The notes: generated from the letters alone by a model not told the origin. Counted from the stretch's first letter, positions 19,866-30,288 are shown. The stretch: 64,000 nucleotides of DNA from JBDSLU01 sp963844435 (GCA_963844435.1 CAWJOG010000010.1:310001-374000), one strand, 5' to 3'. Program-made: numbers and translations.

Positions 19866-20234
19866 CTAGGCAGTCGCCAGGTCTATCGGCGGAATAGCCA
19901 CAGTGGGGTCCGCCTCTGAACCGAACCAGGCCACGAGCAGCCCCTGACGGACCGCAGCCGCAGGGTACGGCAAGTATGTTGGCTCGCTGGCGGGCGGCCA
20001 AGGCTGCGTTGAGGAACGGACGATCACGTCCTGGATCGTGCTCAGGACGTTGAATGCCAGAACCGCCTCCCGGTCGGGCACGCCTTCAGCTACGGCGAGG
20101 TCGATGGAAACCCACCAGTCGCCATCGATGGCCACCTCGAGGCAACCGGCGTCGATAGAAGTAGTGCACGACGCGGGAATCAGCGAGTTGATCGCCGCAA
20201 TCAGGCGCGCCGCGATGCGTTCATCTCTTGACAT
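19866..20234 (-). CDS. hypothetical cytosolic protein (122 aa)
   Basis: I use the ATG at 20234 (MSRDERIAARLIAAINSLIP); residues upstream of it in the same frame are compositionally odd. The protein is acidic, without signal or membrane segments, and has an alpha/beta look (CLEVAIDGDWWVSIDLAVAE, REAVLAFNVLSTIQDVI). The family is not recognised. It ends 53 nt from the convergent small protein and lies downstream of the TonB receptor gene on the same strand. Confidence 0.5.
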   Translation of the reverse strand: MSRDERIAARLIAAINSLIPASCTTSIDAGCLEVAIDGDWWVSIDLAVAEGVPDREAVLAFNVLSTIQDVIVRSSTQPWPPASEPTYLPYPAAAVRQGLLVAWFGSEADPTVAIPPIDLATA

Positions 20235-20372
20235 GCTGTCGTTCTCGAAGGGCGCGGCGGGCCGGAGTTGCCCGCCACACCCCCGAATACGCTGGCACGA
20301 TGACCGACGTCGCGCGACTGGCAATCGCGTCACCGCTCGCATGCCTGGCGACTCCGGGTTCGACACGTCGCG

Positions 20373-23300
20373 TCAGAATCTCGCCTTGAGCACGAATTGC
20401 AGCTGCCGCATTGGGGTGAATGGCAACAAACTCGAGATCCTTCCCGCGTTGCCAAGACCGATGGTACTCGCCGGGTTGGCGAAGGCCGGTTGGTTCAGCA
20501 GGTTGAACGCCTCGACGCGAAACTCGGTCTCGATCCGCCCGATGCGCGTGAGCTTGCCGACCGATGCGTCGATCGTGAACTGCCCGGGACCCCGCAGGAT
20601 GTTTCGACCGGAGTTGCCATACGTCGCCGTCGGCTCCGTTGGCCTGACGAAATCCTCGACGGCGAACCACCGATCGACGGTGGGGCTCTCGACGCGGCCC
20701 GGTCCGATGCGGTCGGGACGATACACGGGCCCGCCAGCCGTCAACGTCGACGAGGGGTTGAAGTTCTGGAACACCGTGAACGGATAGCCCGAGCGCGCCA
20801 GCAGGATACCGCTCACTTGCCAGCCCCCGAGCATCGTGTCCCTGGCGAACGGAAGGACGTAGATCCAGTTCGCCGTCAGCACGTGCCGCTGGTCGTAGTT
20901 CGCAGGAGCGCGGTTGAGCGCGAGGTCGTACGAGTTCGGGAAACGGGAGAGGCCGTCCGTCTCGGAGTCCAGATCGATGGCCTTCCCGAACGTGTAGGCG
21001 GTCTGGAAGGAAAGTCCGTCCGAGAACCGCCTCACGAACCGCGCCTGGAGTGCGTGATAGTCGAGTGTGCCCCTCGGCGTGGACTGGATGACGCTCGCGA
21101 GCGTGGGGTTGACATGAAAGAACGGGCGGTTGACGTTGGGGTTCGTCACACCGAGCGTGGCCGGCGCCTGGTTGACGTCCACGAGCACGACGAGCTGGCG
21201 CCCGCGCGATCCCACGTAGCCGATGTCTACCATCGAGTTGCGCCCGATCTGGTGCTGGACGCCGAGGTTCCACTGCTGCGCGTACCCGTCGCGGAAGTTC
21301 GGATCGAAGCTGGATCGCGACGTGCCTCCGGTCAGCGGCGTCGCAGGGATTTGGCCGCTTGAGAGCGAAAGGGTCGGCACGAACGGCGACGGGTTCGTCA
21401 GCGTCTGGGCGAGAAGGAACGGGGGGTTCTGGCCCTTCGAGCCGCCAGTCCCGGTGAGCGGGCTGTTCCAGAACATGCCAAACCCGCCACGAACGACGGT
21501 GCGTCCCTGTCCATTCACGTCGTATGCAAATCCCAGGCGCGGTGCGAAGTTCGTCCTGGAGTAGGTCTGGAGGTGACGGCCAACCTTCTCGCCCGCAAGC
21601 ACGGCATCGTCGGAGGCCACGACGAACTGGCCTGTGGAGGTGTCGAAGTTGGACTGTCGATTGTCGTCCTCGACGTAGGGCACGAGGAGATCCCACCGCA
21701 CGCCGAGGTTCAGGGTGAGTCCGGTGCTGACGCGGAAGTCGTCCTGCAGGTAGGCGGCCCACTCCGGACGCCGCTCGGTGTATGGCGCTTCGAGCAGCCC
21801 ACGATTGAACAAGGACGGATAACCCAGCACCAGGTCGGCAAACGAGAAGCCGCTCGTCGGCAACGGAGCGCAGACCCCCTGTCTTCCCGCGCAGCTCGAT
21901 GTGAGTGTCGAGTTGAACGCGAACAACCCGATCTGGCCCGACGTGTCGACGATGCGCTTGCGAAGGATCACGCTGGCCCCGCTCTTGATGGTGTGACGCC
22001 CGCGCACGTGGGTCACGCTGTCGGTGAGCTGCAGGGCGGACATGTCGAGCCTCAGGGGACCTCCGCCGCTTCCCAGGCCGCGCATGTCCGGCAACGCCAT
22101 GGTCACCATGCCCGATGTCCGTTCATCGAGGTTGATGCCAGGGATGCCGAGCAGCTCGGACGTGTTCTCACCGAATCCGAACGGCGCGAAGCCGACGTCG
22201 ATGGCGGTCCAGCCGAGTCGGAACTCGTTGAGCCATCGGGGGTCGAACACGTGCGTGTCGTTGACGGCAAGACTCCGGGCGTCGATGTCGTACGCACCGG
22301 GAAGCCCGAACCCACCGCCGGCACCACCATCACCTTGCGGTAACGAGGGCGGGATCTCGCGCTCCGCGTACTGAGCGCTGTAACGGGCGAACGACCGGTT
22401 CGCCGTCGACAGGGCGTGATCGATCCGGACGTCGAACTGATTCTCGTGCCGGCGCAGGGTCGGATTGATCACGTAGTTGTCGATCGTCTGACCCGTGGAC
22501 GCACGCTGTCCCGTCGTGTTCGGGAGGGGGTAGAGCTGCTCGATGACCCGGCGAGCCGTTTCGTCGACGCGTCCAGGCGGGACGACGTTGCCGGGGAACG
22601 GCAGGCCGGTCGTCGCGTCGTAAATCACCCGATTGAGCTCCGAGAAGTCGCCGCGGCGCATGGCCTCGCTCGGCACGGTGGAGACCAGCGTCAGATCCTG
22701 CTTGATCCGGGTGCCCTGGTAATCGGTGAAGAAGAACGTGCGGCCCTTCAGGACTGGCCCGCCGAGCGTGCCACCGAATTGATGCTGCCCGAAATCCGGC
22801 CGCGGCCGGCCGGCGCGGTTGTTGAACCAGTCGTTGGCGTCGAACCGATCGTCACGAAGGAACCCGAAGCCGCTCCCGCGGAACGTGTTCGCGCCCGATC
22901 TGGTCTGCAGGCTCACCACGCCGCCCGTCGAACGGCCGAACTCGGCGGCGTAGGTGCTGGTCTGGACCTTGAACTCCTCCAGCGCGTCCACACTGGGGAA
23001 GATGGCCACCGTGTTCAACCATGTCTCGTTGTTGTCGACGCCATCCAGGAGGAAGTTGTTGTCGCGCGGGCGCTGTCCGTTCGCGGTGAAGGACGCCGAG
23101 TTTCGCCAGGCCACACCGCCGGCTCCATCGATGTTCTCGCCCGCGACACCGCGCGCCACGCCGGGAATGGTGCGGGTGAGCTGCACGAAGTTCCGGCTGA
23201 CGAGTGGCAGCGTCTGGATTTCCGCCTGGCCGAGTGTCGCGCTCAGGTCGGACGACGACTGGCGCACGAGCGGGTTGGTCGCTTCGACCGAGATCGAATC

Positions 23301-23689
23301 GGTTATGGCGCCGATTTCGAGGCTCAGATCGACGCGGACCGCACGATCGACCGAGACATGGATCCCCGTCACCGACGCCTGCCTGAAGCCAGGGGCCTCT
23401 GCCGTGACGGTGTACACGCCGGTCCCCAGCAATGGCGCGGCATAGTCGCCGCTCGCGTCAGTGGCCACCACGCGCGCGAGCCCGGTGGCACTTGGGTCAG
23501 CGTGACCTGCGCGTCCGGGACGCCAGCGCCCGTGGCGTCGCGCACGGTTCCGAGAATCGTGCCGGTGACGTTCTGGGCAACCGCAGTCCCCGGAAGCAGG
23601 GCGCCAACGAGGGCGAGGCCGATGAGGCAGCGCTCTGACAGACGAACCGCGGATTGGGTCCGGCGCATCGGCGGCTCCGAGAGCGTCAT
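20373..23689 (-). CDS. TonB-dependent receptor, Oar-like (one N-terminal frameshift)
   Basis: The ATG at 23689 overlaps the stop of the upstream winged-helix/PD40 gene (CGATGA), so the two are translationally coupled. The signal peptide (CLIGLALVGALLPGTAVAQ) and carboxypeptidase-regulatory domain (VTGTILGTVRDATGAGVPD) are followed by a shift near 23470. A clean 1032-residue frame then follows: plug (VRQSSSDLSATLGQAEI, FLLDGVDNNETWLN, AAEFGRSTGGVVSLQTRSG), barrel and terminal aromatic LKARF. The ligand is unknown. Coupling to a membrane-spanning regulator suggests co-expression of a sensor and its receptor. Confidence 0.85.
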
Positions 23690-25928
23690 CGATAGTTGTC
23701 GGCCACGACGATGTCGCGCGCCCAGTGATCCATGTGGGCGACCAGGGCCCATCGCCGATCCGGCGACACGGCGAGCACGCGCGGCGGACCGTAGCCCCGG
23801 CTCATCACCGGAAACGGAAGCTCGCCCAATCGGCGGGTGCGACCGTCCTTGAAGCTGTAGAGCTCGAGTGCATCCGGCTTCGCCGGATCCGGACTCAGTC
23901 CACTTGCGCCCGTCAGGAACACGATGCCGTCATCGACGACGTCCCACCTGCCCCGATAGACGCCGGACAGCACGGTGCTGACACTTCCGCTATCGAGACT
24001 CACCCTTTTGACCGTGCTTGACGCGTATGGGCCCGAGGCGGGCTGGAGAAAATAGACGCTGCGTCCATCCGGAGACTCGCGAGGGTCCATGCCTCCCTGC
24101 GTGGTGAGCGGGATGGGGGTTCCACCTGCTGACGCGATCTTCCAGATCTCCGGCCGACCCGACACGTTCGATTCGTAGTAGATCCAGCCTCCGTCGCGGG
24201 ACCACGCCGGGTTGATCTCGCTTTGGTCGTCATGGGTCAGGCGGATGAGCGGTTCGCCTTCGATGCCTGTGACGAACAGGTCGTTGAGGTTCTCGCGGTC
24301 TACGGCGTCGAACACCAGGGACCGTCCATCGGGCGACCACGCCGCCGACCCGACCGACGTGCCATCGATATCGCGTCACGGTTCGCAATCGCGAGCCGTC
24401 CCGGCTGGCCACATAGACCCGCCCCGGGCCATCACGGTCGGAGGTGAAAGTCACCTGCGTACCGTCACGCGAGAACCGTCCCGGCCAGTCGCGGCGAGTC
24501 GAATCACAGAACGCGGTCCAGCTCGTGACGCGACCACCTGGCTGCACGGCGTGGAGGTCGATCATTCGAAGTCCCACATCCGATTGGGCCTCGACGACGG
24601 CGACGCGGAAGGACCCGTCGCGCCGGTATCCTGACGTCGAGAGCTGATAGGCGTCGCTCGGGAGGCCCGGGGCTGGCGTCGCCGGGCCGCCCGCCGCCGC
24701 GACACGGAACGCCGTGAAATCCGCAGCGGCCATTCGTGTGAACAGGATCTCGCGGCCGTCTGGCGTCCAGGACGGGCCGGAGACAGTTCGCACCCAGTCG
24801 TCGACGCGCACCGCTTCACCCCCGGCTATCGGCACCACGAACAGCGCGGCCTTCGACGCACCACCGAACGCGCCAATCCCGGCCGTTCGCACGAAGGCCA
24901 CGCTCCGGCCATCAGGCGACACCCCTGGATCGCGGTCATTGAATCCGGCAGGCGGCGTCGTCAACTGTCGCCGTGCTCCGGTCGTGAGGACATGGTGGAA
25001 CAGCGCCAGGCCCTTGTCGGTGCGGGCAAAGTACACGAGCGATCGCGAATCGGGCAGCCACGCCGCTCCCAAGGCGGAATCGATGATCTTCCGTGCCGAT
25101 CCGCCGAGCGGAGAGATCACATGGATGCCTGACGCCGGCGCCGGCCAGCACCTGAGTGAAGGCGATGAGCCGACCGTCCGGCGACCAGGTCGGGAAGACC
25201 TCGTTGACGTCCGGCGTGTTGGTCAGCCGCGTCAGCGCGTTGCCTTCGACCGCCTTCACCCACAGGTCTCCAGCGGCGCTGAAGTCGGGCCCCGTCCAGT
25301 TGAACGCCACGAAGTTGCCATCGGGCGACAAAGCCGGCGGTCCTCCCTCGGAGCCTGGGAACGAGGTCACCGTAAGAAGGCGGACCGGCAGTGGCTCGGA
25401 CCCCGTGCCCGTGCGAAGACGCAAAGGGAGCCACGCGATCGCGGCAAGCACGGCGACCACGGCCACCGCCCCCCATGGCCATCCTGATAAGCGCCGCGCG
25501 CGTGCGACGTCGGCGTGGTGGTTACCGGTGGGAGCGTCGACAGTTTGAGGACGCGCGGCTTCCGACGTCGAGGAAGCGATGTCGTGCTCCGGGCCGTCGA
25601 CGGGCACGAGCAGTCGATAGCCCCGGCGCGGCACTGTCTCGACGAAGCGCGGCGTCGTCGCCGAATCCTTGAGCGCCTCGCGGAGCCGGCGCACCGCCGA
25701 ATTCAAGCCGTGATCGAAGTCGACGTAGGTGCCGTCCGGCCACAGGCGCTGGCGGAGTTCCTCGCGCGTGACCAGCCGGCCGGGGTGTTCGAGGAGCGCG
25801 GTCAGGAGCACGAGGGGCTGGTCCGACAGGCGACAGGTGACCCCGTCGCCGACCAGGTCTCCAGACCTCGGGTCGAACAGGAACGGGCCGAAGCGAACCG
25901 AGCCCAGCGAGGAAGCGCGGATGTGCAT
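23686..25928 (-). pseudogene. winged-helix (OmpR/CadC-type) membrane protein with PD40 propeller (two frameshifts)
   Basis: The N-terminal winged helix (VRFGPFLFDPRSGDLVGDG, LTALLEHPGRLVTREELRQR, LWPDGTYVDFDHGLNSAVRR, FVETVPRRGYRLL) is followed by a single membrane helix (WGAVAVVAVLAAIAWLPLRL) and PD40 blades (PTWSPDGRLIAFTQ, DPGVSPDGRSVAFVR, NPAWSRDGGWIYYES). Shifts near 25130 and 24355 split a protein of about 750 residues; similarity is continuous. The layout is the same as at 10802. A perfect TATAAT lies just upstream. It is the first gene of an operon with the TonB receptor and probably senses an outside signal that governs it. Confidence 0.78.
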
Positions 25929-25948
25929 TGCGGCTTGGGCGACGCTGC

Positions 25949-25954
25949 ATTATA
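25949..25954 (-). promoter_or_regulatory. -10 promoter element (TATAAT)
   Basis: A consensus TATAAT on the minus strand lies 20 nt before the ATG at 25928 in otherwise GC-rich DNA. No good -35 box is visible at 17 nt, which is usual for promoters helped by an activator or read by a short-leader mRNA. Confidence 0.5.
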
Positions 25955-26048
25955 CGGCCGGCTCCCCCGCCGAGGAGACGGCCGTAACCGCCGACGTCTC
26001 AACGATATGCACTTTGTGAGATCCCGGTGATCAATTCGTGTATTTCTT

Positions 26049-26427
26049 GTGAGCCCGGTTGCATTGAGGTACCCACTGCGCACCGCCATCGTCGCGCCCT
26101 GGGAGGGCGGCGATGCCTCGGGTGGATGTCGGTGGATCTGGCTTGCCGTGTTGGCGATTCACGGCGTGACCTTGCAGGGGGGGTCGCCGAAGACCGCGAC
26201 CAACTGCCAGCAGCATCGCAAGGCGCGAGCGACGTGCTGCTTCGGATCCGCGCCTACGCCGACGGGCGAGTGGCCCCCGGGACATTGACGCGGGCCCGCG
26301 ATGTCGCCAGGGGCATCCTGGATTCGGCCGGGCTCGCGACCGACTGGCGATTGTGCGTCACGCCCGAGGGGTGTCCGCCGCCGGAGCGTCACGTTGCCGA
26401 GGCTCGAATTGTTCTCGAATCACACCG
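26049..26427 (+). pseudogene. hypothetical secreted protein, frameshifted remnant
   Basis: One frame gives a signal-like stretch (WIWLAVLAIHGVTLQGG). After a shift near 26200, another gives LLRIRAYADGRVAPGTLTRA, RDVARGILDSAGLATDWRLC and RHVAEARIVLE. The second part resembles a recurrent Acidobacteria secreted family in which a helix with TLxRA precedes a GxxxxWxxC strand. The gene loses its 3' end exactly where dispersed repeat copy B begins, next to a TTGTTCTCGAA motif (26409-26419). Confidence 0.4.
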
Positions 26428-26555
26428 GAGCCTTCGGCTGCTCGCGGTGGTCAGGATGGCCCGTTGAACGTCCTGCCGTCGACCGCCGCCATCAGGCTGG
26501 CGCCGCTGGGTCCCACCTCGGCAATCCCCGCCCAGTCGGTCGCCACATCGGCGTT
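26428..26555 (+). repeat. 128-bp dispersed repeat, copy B
   Basis: Second copy of the repeat at 4556-4683, same orientation. The match starts abruptly at GAGCCTTCGG after a TTGTTCTCGAA motif like the one repeated at 47296-47317. Beyond it, 26556-26848 holds no recognisable gene. Confidence 0.8.
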
Positions 26556-26848
26556 TGAGGACCACGAATCGCGTCCAGGGTGCCGTCGGTGCCGCAGTCT
26601 GCTATGCAGCATGGTGTGCGCAGGCCAAGCGGTGGTCGAGCTTGATGGAGGGGCTTACCTGCCCGCTCGACCCAGAGCAGCTGAGTGCGCTGTCGGCCTC
26701 GCTGCGGGGTCGTAGTTCAGTTCGACGCCGTGGAGTTCCGGCGGCAATAGCTGAGGTTACAGGGGCACCGTGCCAACGCGATGCCGCCGGTTGCAGGCGC
26801 GACGACTCCGCGTCGAGTCGGTCAAAGACGCGCCCTCCTCGCGAGATG

Positions 26849-28114
26849 TCATAGCTCCCTTTCAGCAAGACGTCGGAACTCGTCAGGGACGGAGCGCCCA
26901 ACACTCGATGCGCACCCATAATCGATCGTGTGTCCTCCGAAGCGCTTGCGGATCGCATCGACGACCCGGTCTGCGCGCGCTCGCGCCAGGCCGTTCTTCG
27001 TGCCTGGACGGCGTCCTTCGTCGACAAGCCCGAGCGGCAGCTCCAGTTGTACGATCCCATTCGCTTCGAGATTTGAGACGGAGATCGCCAGCAGCGAGAT
27101 CGTCCTCTCGGCAGGGTGAACCGCAAGGACGCCGCGCACCAGCTCCTCGGCGGTCTCAGCGAGAGCCCTCGTTGCTGAAATCGGCGCCGACAGCGTGAGG
27201 GAGCGCGTGACCGAGCGCAGATCGGCGAAGCGCACGCGGACCGTGATCGTCCGGCCCGCCAGTGATTTGGCTCGAAGCCGCGCGCCGATGCGGTCGGCGA
27301 GATGATGGAGCGTCGGTTTGACGACGCGCTCGGTCGCAGGCCGTCGTCCGAGCGCCGATTGTGCGCCGGCGGAGCACGCGCGCCGGTGCGTCTGGATCTG
27401 CCGCGGATCGCGGTTCCACGCGAGTGCCGTCAGCTTGCCTCCCACACCGTGCCCAAGCAATCGCTGGACGGAATGCGGCGAGCTCTCCGCCAATTGCCCG
27501 ATGGTGGCGACGCCGATCCCGGCGAGCCGCGCCTCGGTGGCGGGGCCCACGCCCCACATGAGCGCCACGGGCAGCTTGTGAAGGAACTCGAGTTCAGTCT
27601 CTGGATCGACGACGACCAATCCGTCCGGCTTCGCGACCTGCGATGCGATCTTCGCCAGGTGCTTGGTACGTGCCACGCCGATCGACATCGGCAAGCCAAG
27701 CTCGGTGCGCACGCGAGCCCGAACCGTCCGTGCGATCGCTGCCGGCGAACCGAAGAGATGTGTGCATCCCGCAACGTCGGCGAAGGCCTCGTCGATGGAG
27801 ATGCGCTCGATGGAAGGCGTGAAATCGCTCAGGACTGCGATGGCGGCGTCTCCGAGCCGTTGATACTCGTCGAAATGTCCGCCGACAAAGACGAGGTCGG
27901 GACAGAGTTGCCGCGCGCGCCGTCCAGGCATGCCGCTTCGTACGCCAAAGGCCCGTGCTTCGTAGGAGGCCGCGAGAACGACGCCGCCCCCGACCGCAAT
28001 CGGCTTGCCGCGCAGGCGAGGGTCGAGCAGCTGTTCAACAGACGCATAAAAGGCGTCGAGGTCCGCGTGAAGAACGGTAGCGGTGGAACCCGTCTCGCTG
28101 CCCTGGCTTGTCAT
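26849..28114 (-). CDS. dinB: DNA polymerase IV (Y-family translesion polymerase)
   Basis: A 421-residue intact enzyme from the ATG at 28114. Palm motifs are LHADLDAFYASVEQ (metal-binding aspartate) and SIDEAFADV (catalytic D-E). The helix-hairpin-helix thumb (LMWGVGPATEARLAGIGVAT) and little-finger domain (KPTLHHLADRIGARL, ITVRVRFADLRSVTRS) follow. Near the end VQLELPL resembles a beta-clamp binding peptide. The enzyme copies damaged DNA with low fidelity. An upstream extension to 28186 is in frame but unlike the family. It is divergent from the FitA-like antitoxin gene. Confidence 0.9.
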   Translation of the reverse strand: MTSQGSETGSTATVLHADLDAFYASVEQLLDPRLRGKPIAVGGGVVLAASYEARAFGVRSGMPGRRARQLCPDLVFVGGHFDEYQRLGDAAIAVLSDFTPSIERISIDEAFADVAGCTHLFGSPAAIARTVRARVRTELGLPMSIGVARTKHLAKIASQVAKPDGLVVVDPETELEFLHKLPVALMWGVGPATEARLAGIGVATIGQLAESSPHSVQRLLGHGVGGKLTALAWNRDPRQIQTHRRACSAGAQSALGRRPATERVVKPTLHHLADRIGARLRAKSLAGRTITVRVRFADLRSVTRSLTLSAPISATRALAETAEELVRGVLAVHPAERTISLLAISVSNLEANGIVQLELPLGLVDEGRRPGTKNGLARARADRVVDAIRKRFGGHTIDYGCASSVGRSVPDEFRRLAEREL

Positions 28115-28179
28115 GGGCGAAAGGATCGCAAAAGTCTGCCCTTCCGACAAGACCAGCAGCACCTGGGAAGGTCGTCGCC

Positions 28180-28218
28180 TTGACATGCGATCAACATGCG
28201 CACATGCTGATCACATGT
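28180..28218 (+). promoter_or_regulatory. promoter and inverted-repeat operator of the toxin-antitoxin module
   Basis: TTGACA (28180-28185) is followed 17 nt later by CATGCT (28203-28208) as a plausible -35/-10 pair. ACATGCGATCA (28183-28193) and TGATCACATGT (28208-28218) form an inverted repeat with one mismatch and a 14-nt spacer. Type II antitoxins bind such repeats to repress their own operon. Confidence 0.55.
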
Positions 28219-28445
28219 CCAGGATGGTCCAGATCCGCAACGTGCCGGACGCGCTGCACCGCAAACTCAAGGCGCGGGCCGCCGACGCAGGCCAGACGCT
28301 TTCCGACTACCTCCTGGTGGAAGTCGAACGCCTGGCTGCGCGGCCAACGCGGGGCGAAATGCTGGCCCGGATCCACGGCCGCAGCCGCGTGACGCTGAAA
28401 ACGCCGGCGGCAGAAGTCATCCGCGACGAGCGGCACTCCGCGTGA
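28215..28445 (+). CDS. FitA/VapB-like ribbon-helix-helix antitoxin
   Basis: About 76 residues. The N-terminal ribbon-helix-helix is clear (MVQIRNVPDALHRKLKARAA, GQTLSDYLLVEVERLA), and the C-terminal tail (RGEMLARIHGRSRVTL) would wrap the toxin. The start is either 28215 or 28224. The stop overlaps the toxin start (GTGA), so they are translationally coupled. It neutralises the PIN ribonuclease and, with it, probably represses the operon through the inverted repeat upstream. Confidence 0.85.
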   Translation: MSRMVQIRNVPDALHRKLKARAADAGQTLSDYLLVEVERLAARPTRGEMLARIHGRSRVTLKTPAAEVIRDERHSA

Positions 28446-28837
28446 TCGTGATCGACGCGTCCGCCCTGCTGGAGTTTCTCCTGCAAACTCCGCTCGGCGG
28501 ACGGGTCGAAGCCCGCATCTTCCGCGACGGGGACGAGCTTCATACGCCCCATCTCGCGGACGTCGAAGTCGTTCAGGCCTTGCGGCGTCTCGTGCGAATG
28601 GGCGAGGTGTCTGCCGCTCGCGCCTCCGAGGCGATTGCGGACCTCACCGACCTCGATCTCCATCGGCACGCGCATCTGGATCTCCTCGGTCGCGCATGGA
28701 GGCTGCGAGACAACGTCACGGCGTACGATGCCATATACGTCGCCTTGGCTGAGGCGATAGAGGCGCCGCTCGTCACCTGCGATGGTCCTCTCGGCAGGGC
28801 GCTCGGACACAGGGCAAGCATCGAAGTCATCGTGTGA
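28442..28837 (+). CDS. VapC/FitB-like PIN-domain ribonuclease toxin
   Basis: A 131-residue PIN protein with the four acidic active-site positions visible: VIDASALLEFL (D4), PHLADVEVVQAL (E about 42), TAYDAIYVALAE (D about 98) and LVTCDGPL (D about 117). It starts with GTG inside the antitoxin stop. PIN toxins cleave RNA, often initiator tRNA or rRNA, when free of antitoxin. The module is intact and lies between dinB and a secreted-protein gene. Confidence 0.88.
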   Translation: MIVIDASALLEFLLQTPLGGRVEARIFRDGDELHTPHLADVEVVQALRRLVRMGEVSAARASEAIADLTDLDLHRHAHLDLLGRAWRLRDNVTAYDAIYVALAEAIEAPLVTCDGPLGRALGHRASIEVIV

Positions 28838-28980
28838 ACACGCCCGAACGCGGCCATTGGGTGGGGGCCTTCGTAGACGCCTCCAGCGCCCCTCGAGGTG
28901 TGCCGCATTGCACAGACATCGACTCGTCAATTGGCTACCGTTCAGGCGGCTCGTCGGTTCCCCGAGCCCTAGGACGTGGA

Positions 28981-29820
28981 ATGATGAACGTATTGAACGT
29001 GACGGCGCAACGGCTGTCGATGTGCCTGCTGGCGGGGCTGTGGTGCGTCGGCGCGACGCCGGCATCCGCGCAGGATCGCTACGTGACCGTCGATTACATG
29101 AAGGTCGCTCCAGGCGGAGACGACGGGTATCTGCAGCTGGAGCAGAAGACCTGGAAGCCGGTGCACGAGGCCCGGGTGAAAGCCGGCAACGCCGCCGGCT
29201 GGTACCTGTACCAGGTGCTGTCGCCCAGCGGCAGCGGAGCGGATCACAACTACGTGACCGTGGCCCTCTACAACAGCTTCGAAGCCATGGAGAATCCGTT
29301 CCCCACGGCGCTGCTCACGCAGGTGCACCCTGGCGTGAACATGACGGACTTCTTCACGAAGACAAACGCCGTCCGGGACCTCGTGCGTTCCGAGACGTGG
29401 CGATGGGTTGACCAGACTCCGGCCGTGCCGCTGGCCACGCCGGCGCGGTTCTTGACCGTCGAATCCATGCGCGTGCCGGCCGGCGGTGACGACGCCTATC
29501 TGGCGGTCGAGAAGCTGTGGCGCAAGATCCACGAGGTGCGCATCAAGGAAGGTACCCTGAGCAACTGGGGCCTGCTGACGCGCGTATTCCCCGGCGGCAG
29601 CGACTATCCGTACGGGTACGCCACCATCAACGGCTACAGCCGCTTCAAGGACATTGTCGGCCTCGACCTGGCTGGCCTGACCACGCGGGCTTCACTCAGC
29701 ATGAGCGTCGACGAATTGGGCGACAAGACCGTCAAGTCCAGGGATCTGGCTCGAGGCGAGTTGTGGCTCTTGGTCGATTACGTTCAGGCGCCCGCCACCA
29801 CTCGGGCGCCGTCGCCGTAG
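28981..29820 (+). CDS. secreted protein with two tandem copies of one domain
   Basis: I choose the ATG at 28981, which starts a signal peptide (MCLLAGLWCVGATPASAQ). The mature part holds two similar halves of about 130 residues. The first has YVTVDYMKVAPGGDDGYLQL and VHEARVKAGNAAGWYLYQVL; the second has FLTVESMRVPAGGDDAYLAV and IHEVRIKEGTLSNWGLLTRV. Each ends in a WxWVDQ/WLLVDY segment. The pattern suggests a duplicated ferredoxin-like (Dabb-type) fold acting in the periplasm. The family is not named. The gene is intact and monocistronic. Confidence 0.65.
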   Translation: MMNVLNVTAQRLSMCLLAGLWCVGATPASAQDRYVTVDYMKVAPGGDDGYLQLEQKTWKPVHEARVKAGNAAGWYLYQVLSPSGSGADHNYVTVALYNSFEAMENPFPTALLTQVHPGVNMTDFFTKTNAVRDLVRSETWRWVDQTPAVPLATPARFLTVESMRVPAGGDDAYLAVEKLWRKIHEVRIKEGTLSNWGLLTRVFPGGSDYPYGYATINGYSRFKDIVGLDLAGLTTRASLSMSVDELGDKTVKSRDLARGELWLLVDYVQAPATTRAPSP

Positions 29821-30288
29821 TCGTCTCAGGCCCTCGACGGCTGGCCTTCCACGCGTCTAGGTATCTGCAACCCGCTCGTGACATGCGGCGGGGCTAGGCG
29901 GATCAGGGTGCGGACCCTCGCGTCGAAGCCGGCCGGATCCTGGGCGTGACAACAGGCTGGCCGCGACGGCCGCGTCGGATCCCTTCAGCCTCGTCGGCAA
30001 CCGTCGGTCGTCGTGGGCGGCGGCCACTTCACGCCGAGCGTAGGCCCGCGCGCTCGGCTTCGCGGTCGGCCTATAGGGGGCCATGATGCTCGGCCCCGTC
30101 GCCAGCGCCACGACGTGCGCGTCGTGGGCCGGTGTGAGCAGCCGCCACGTGGACTCCAACTTCACGCCAGTCCCGTCCGGCTCCCCCGTTTTGCCTCGTA
30201 TTAGGGCCCTATTGGACTACGTTCGGACTACGGCTGCCGGTGATTGCTCCCCGGCCGTCCTGCCGCTTGCCCGTCCGCTCGGGATCGA
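29821..30288. other. intergenic region with a right-hand att arm
   Basis: No convincing gene is present. At 30179-30210 lies the GGCTCCCCCGTTTTGCC-type arm shared with att-like unit 1. Two 11-bp tandem repeats follow, TTGGACTACGT (30212-30222) and TCGGACTACGG (30223-30233), the same kind as at 57741. No tRNA fragment accompanies this arm, so it looks like the detached right end of a former unit. Confidence 0.6.

Noticed and set aside
29857..30165. 102-codon minus-strand gene near the 30.2-kb arm
   Set aside because: No recognisable domain and random-looking composition; it covers part of the att arm.
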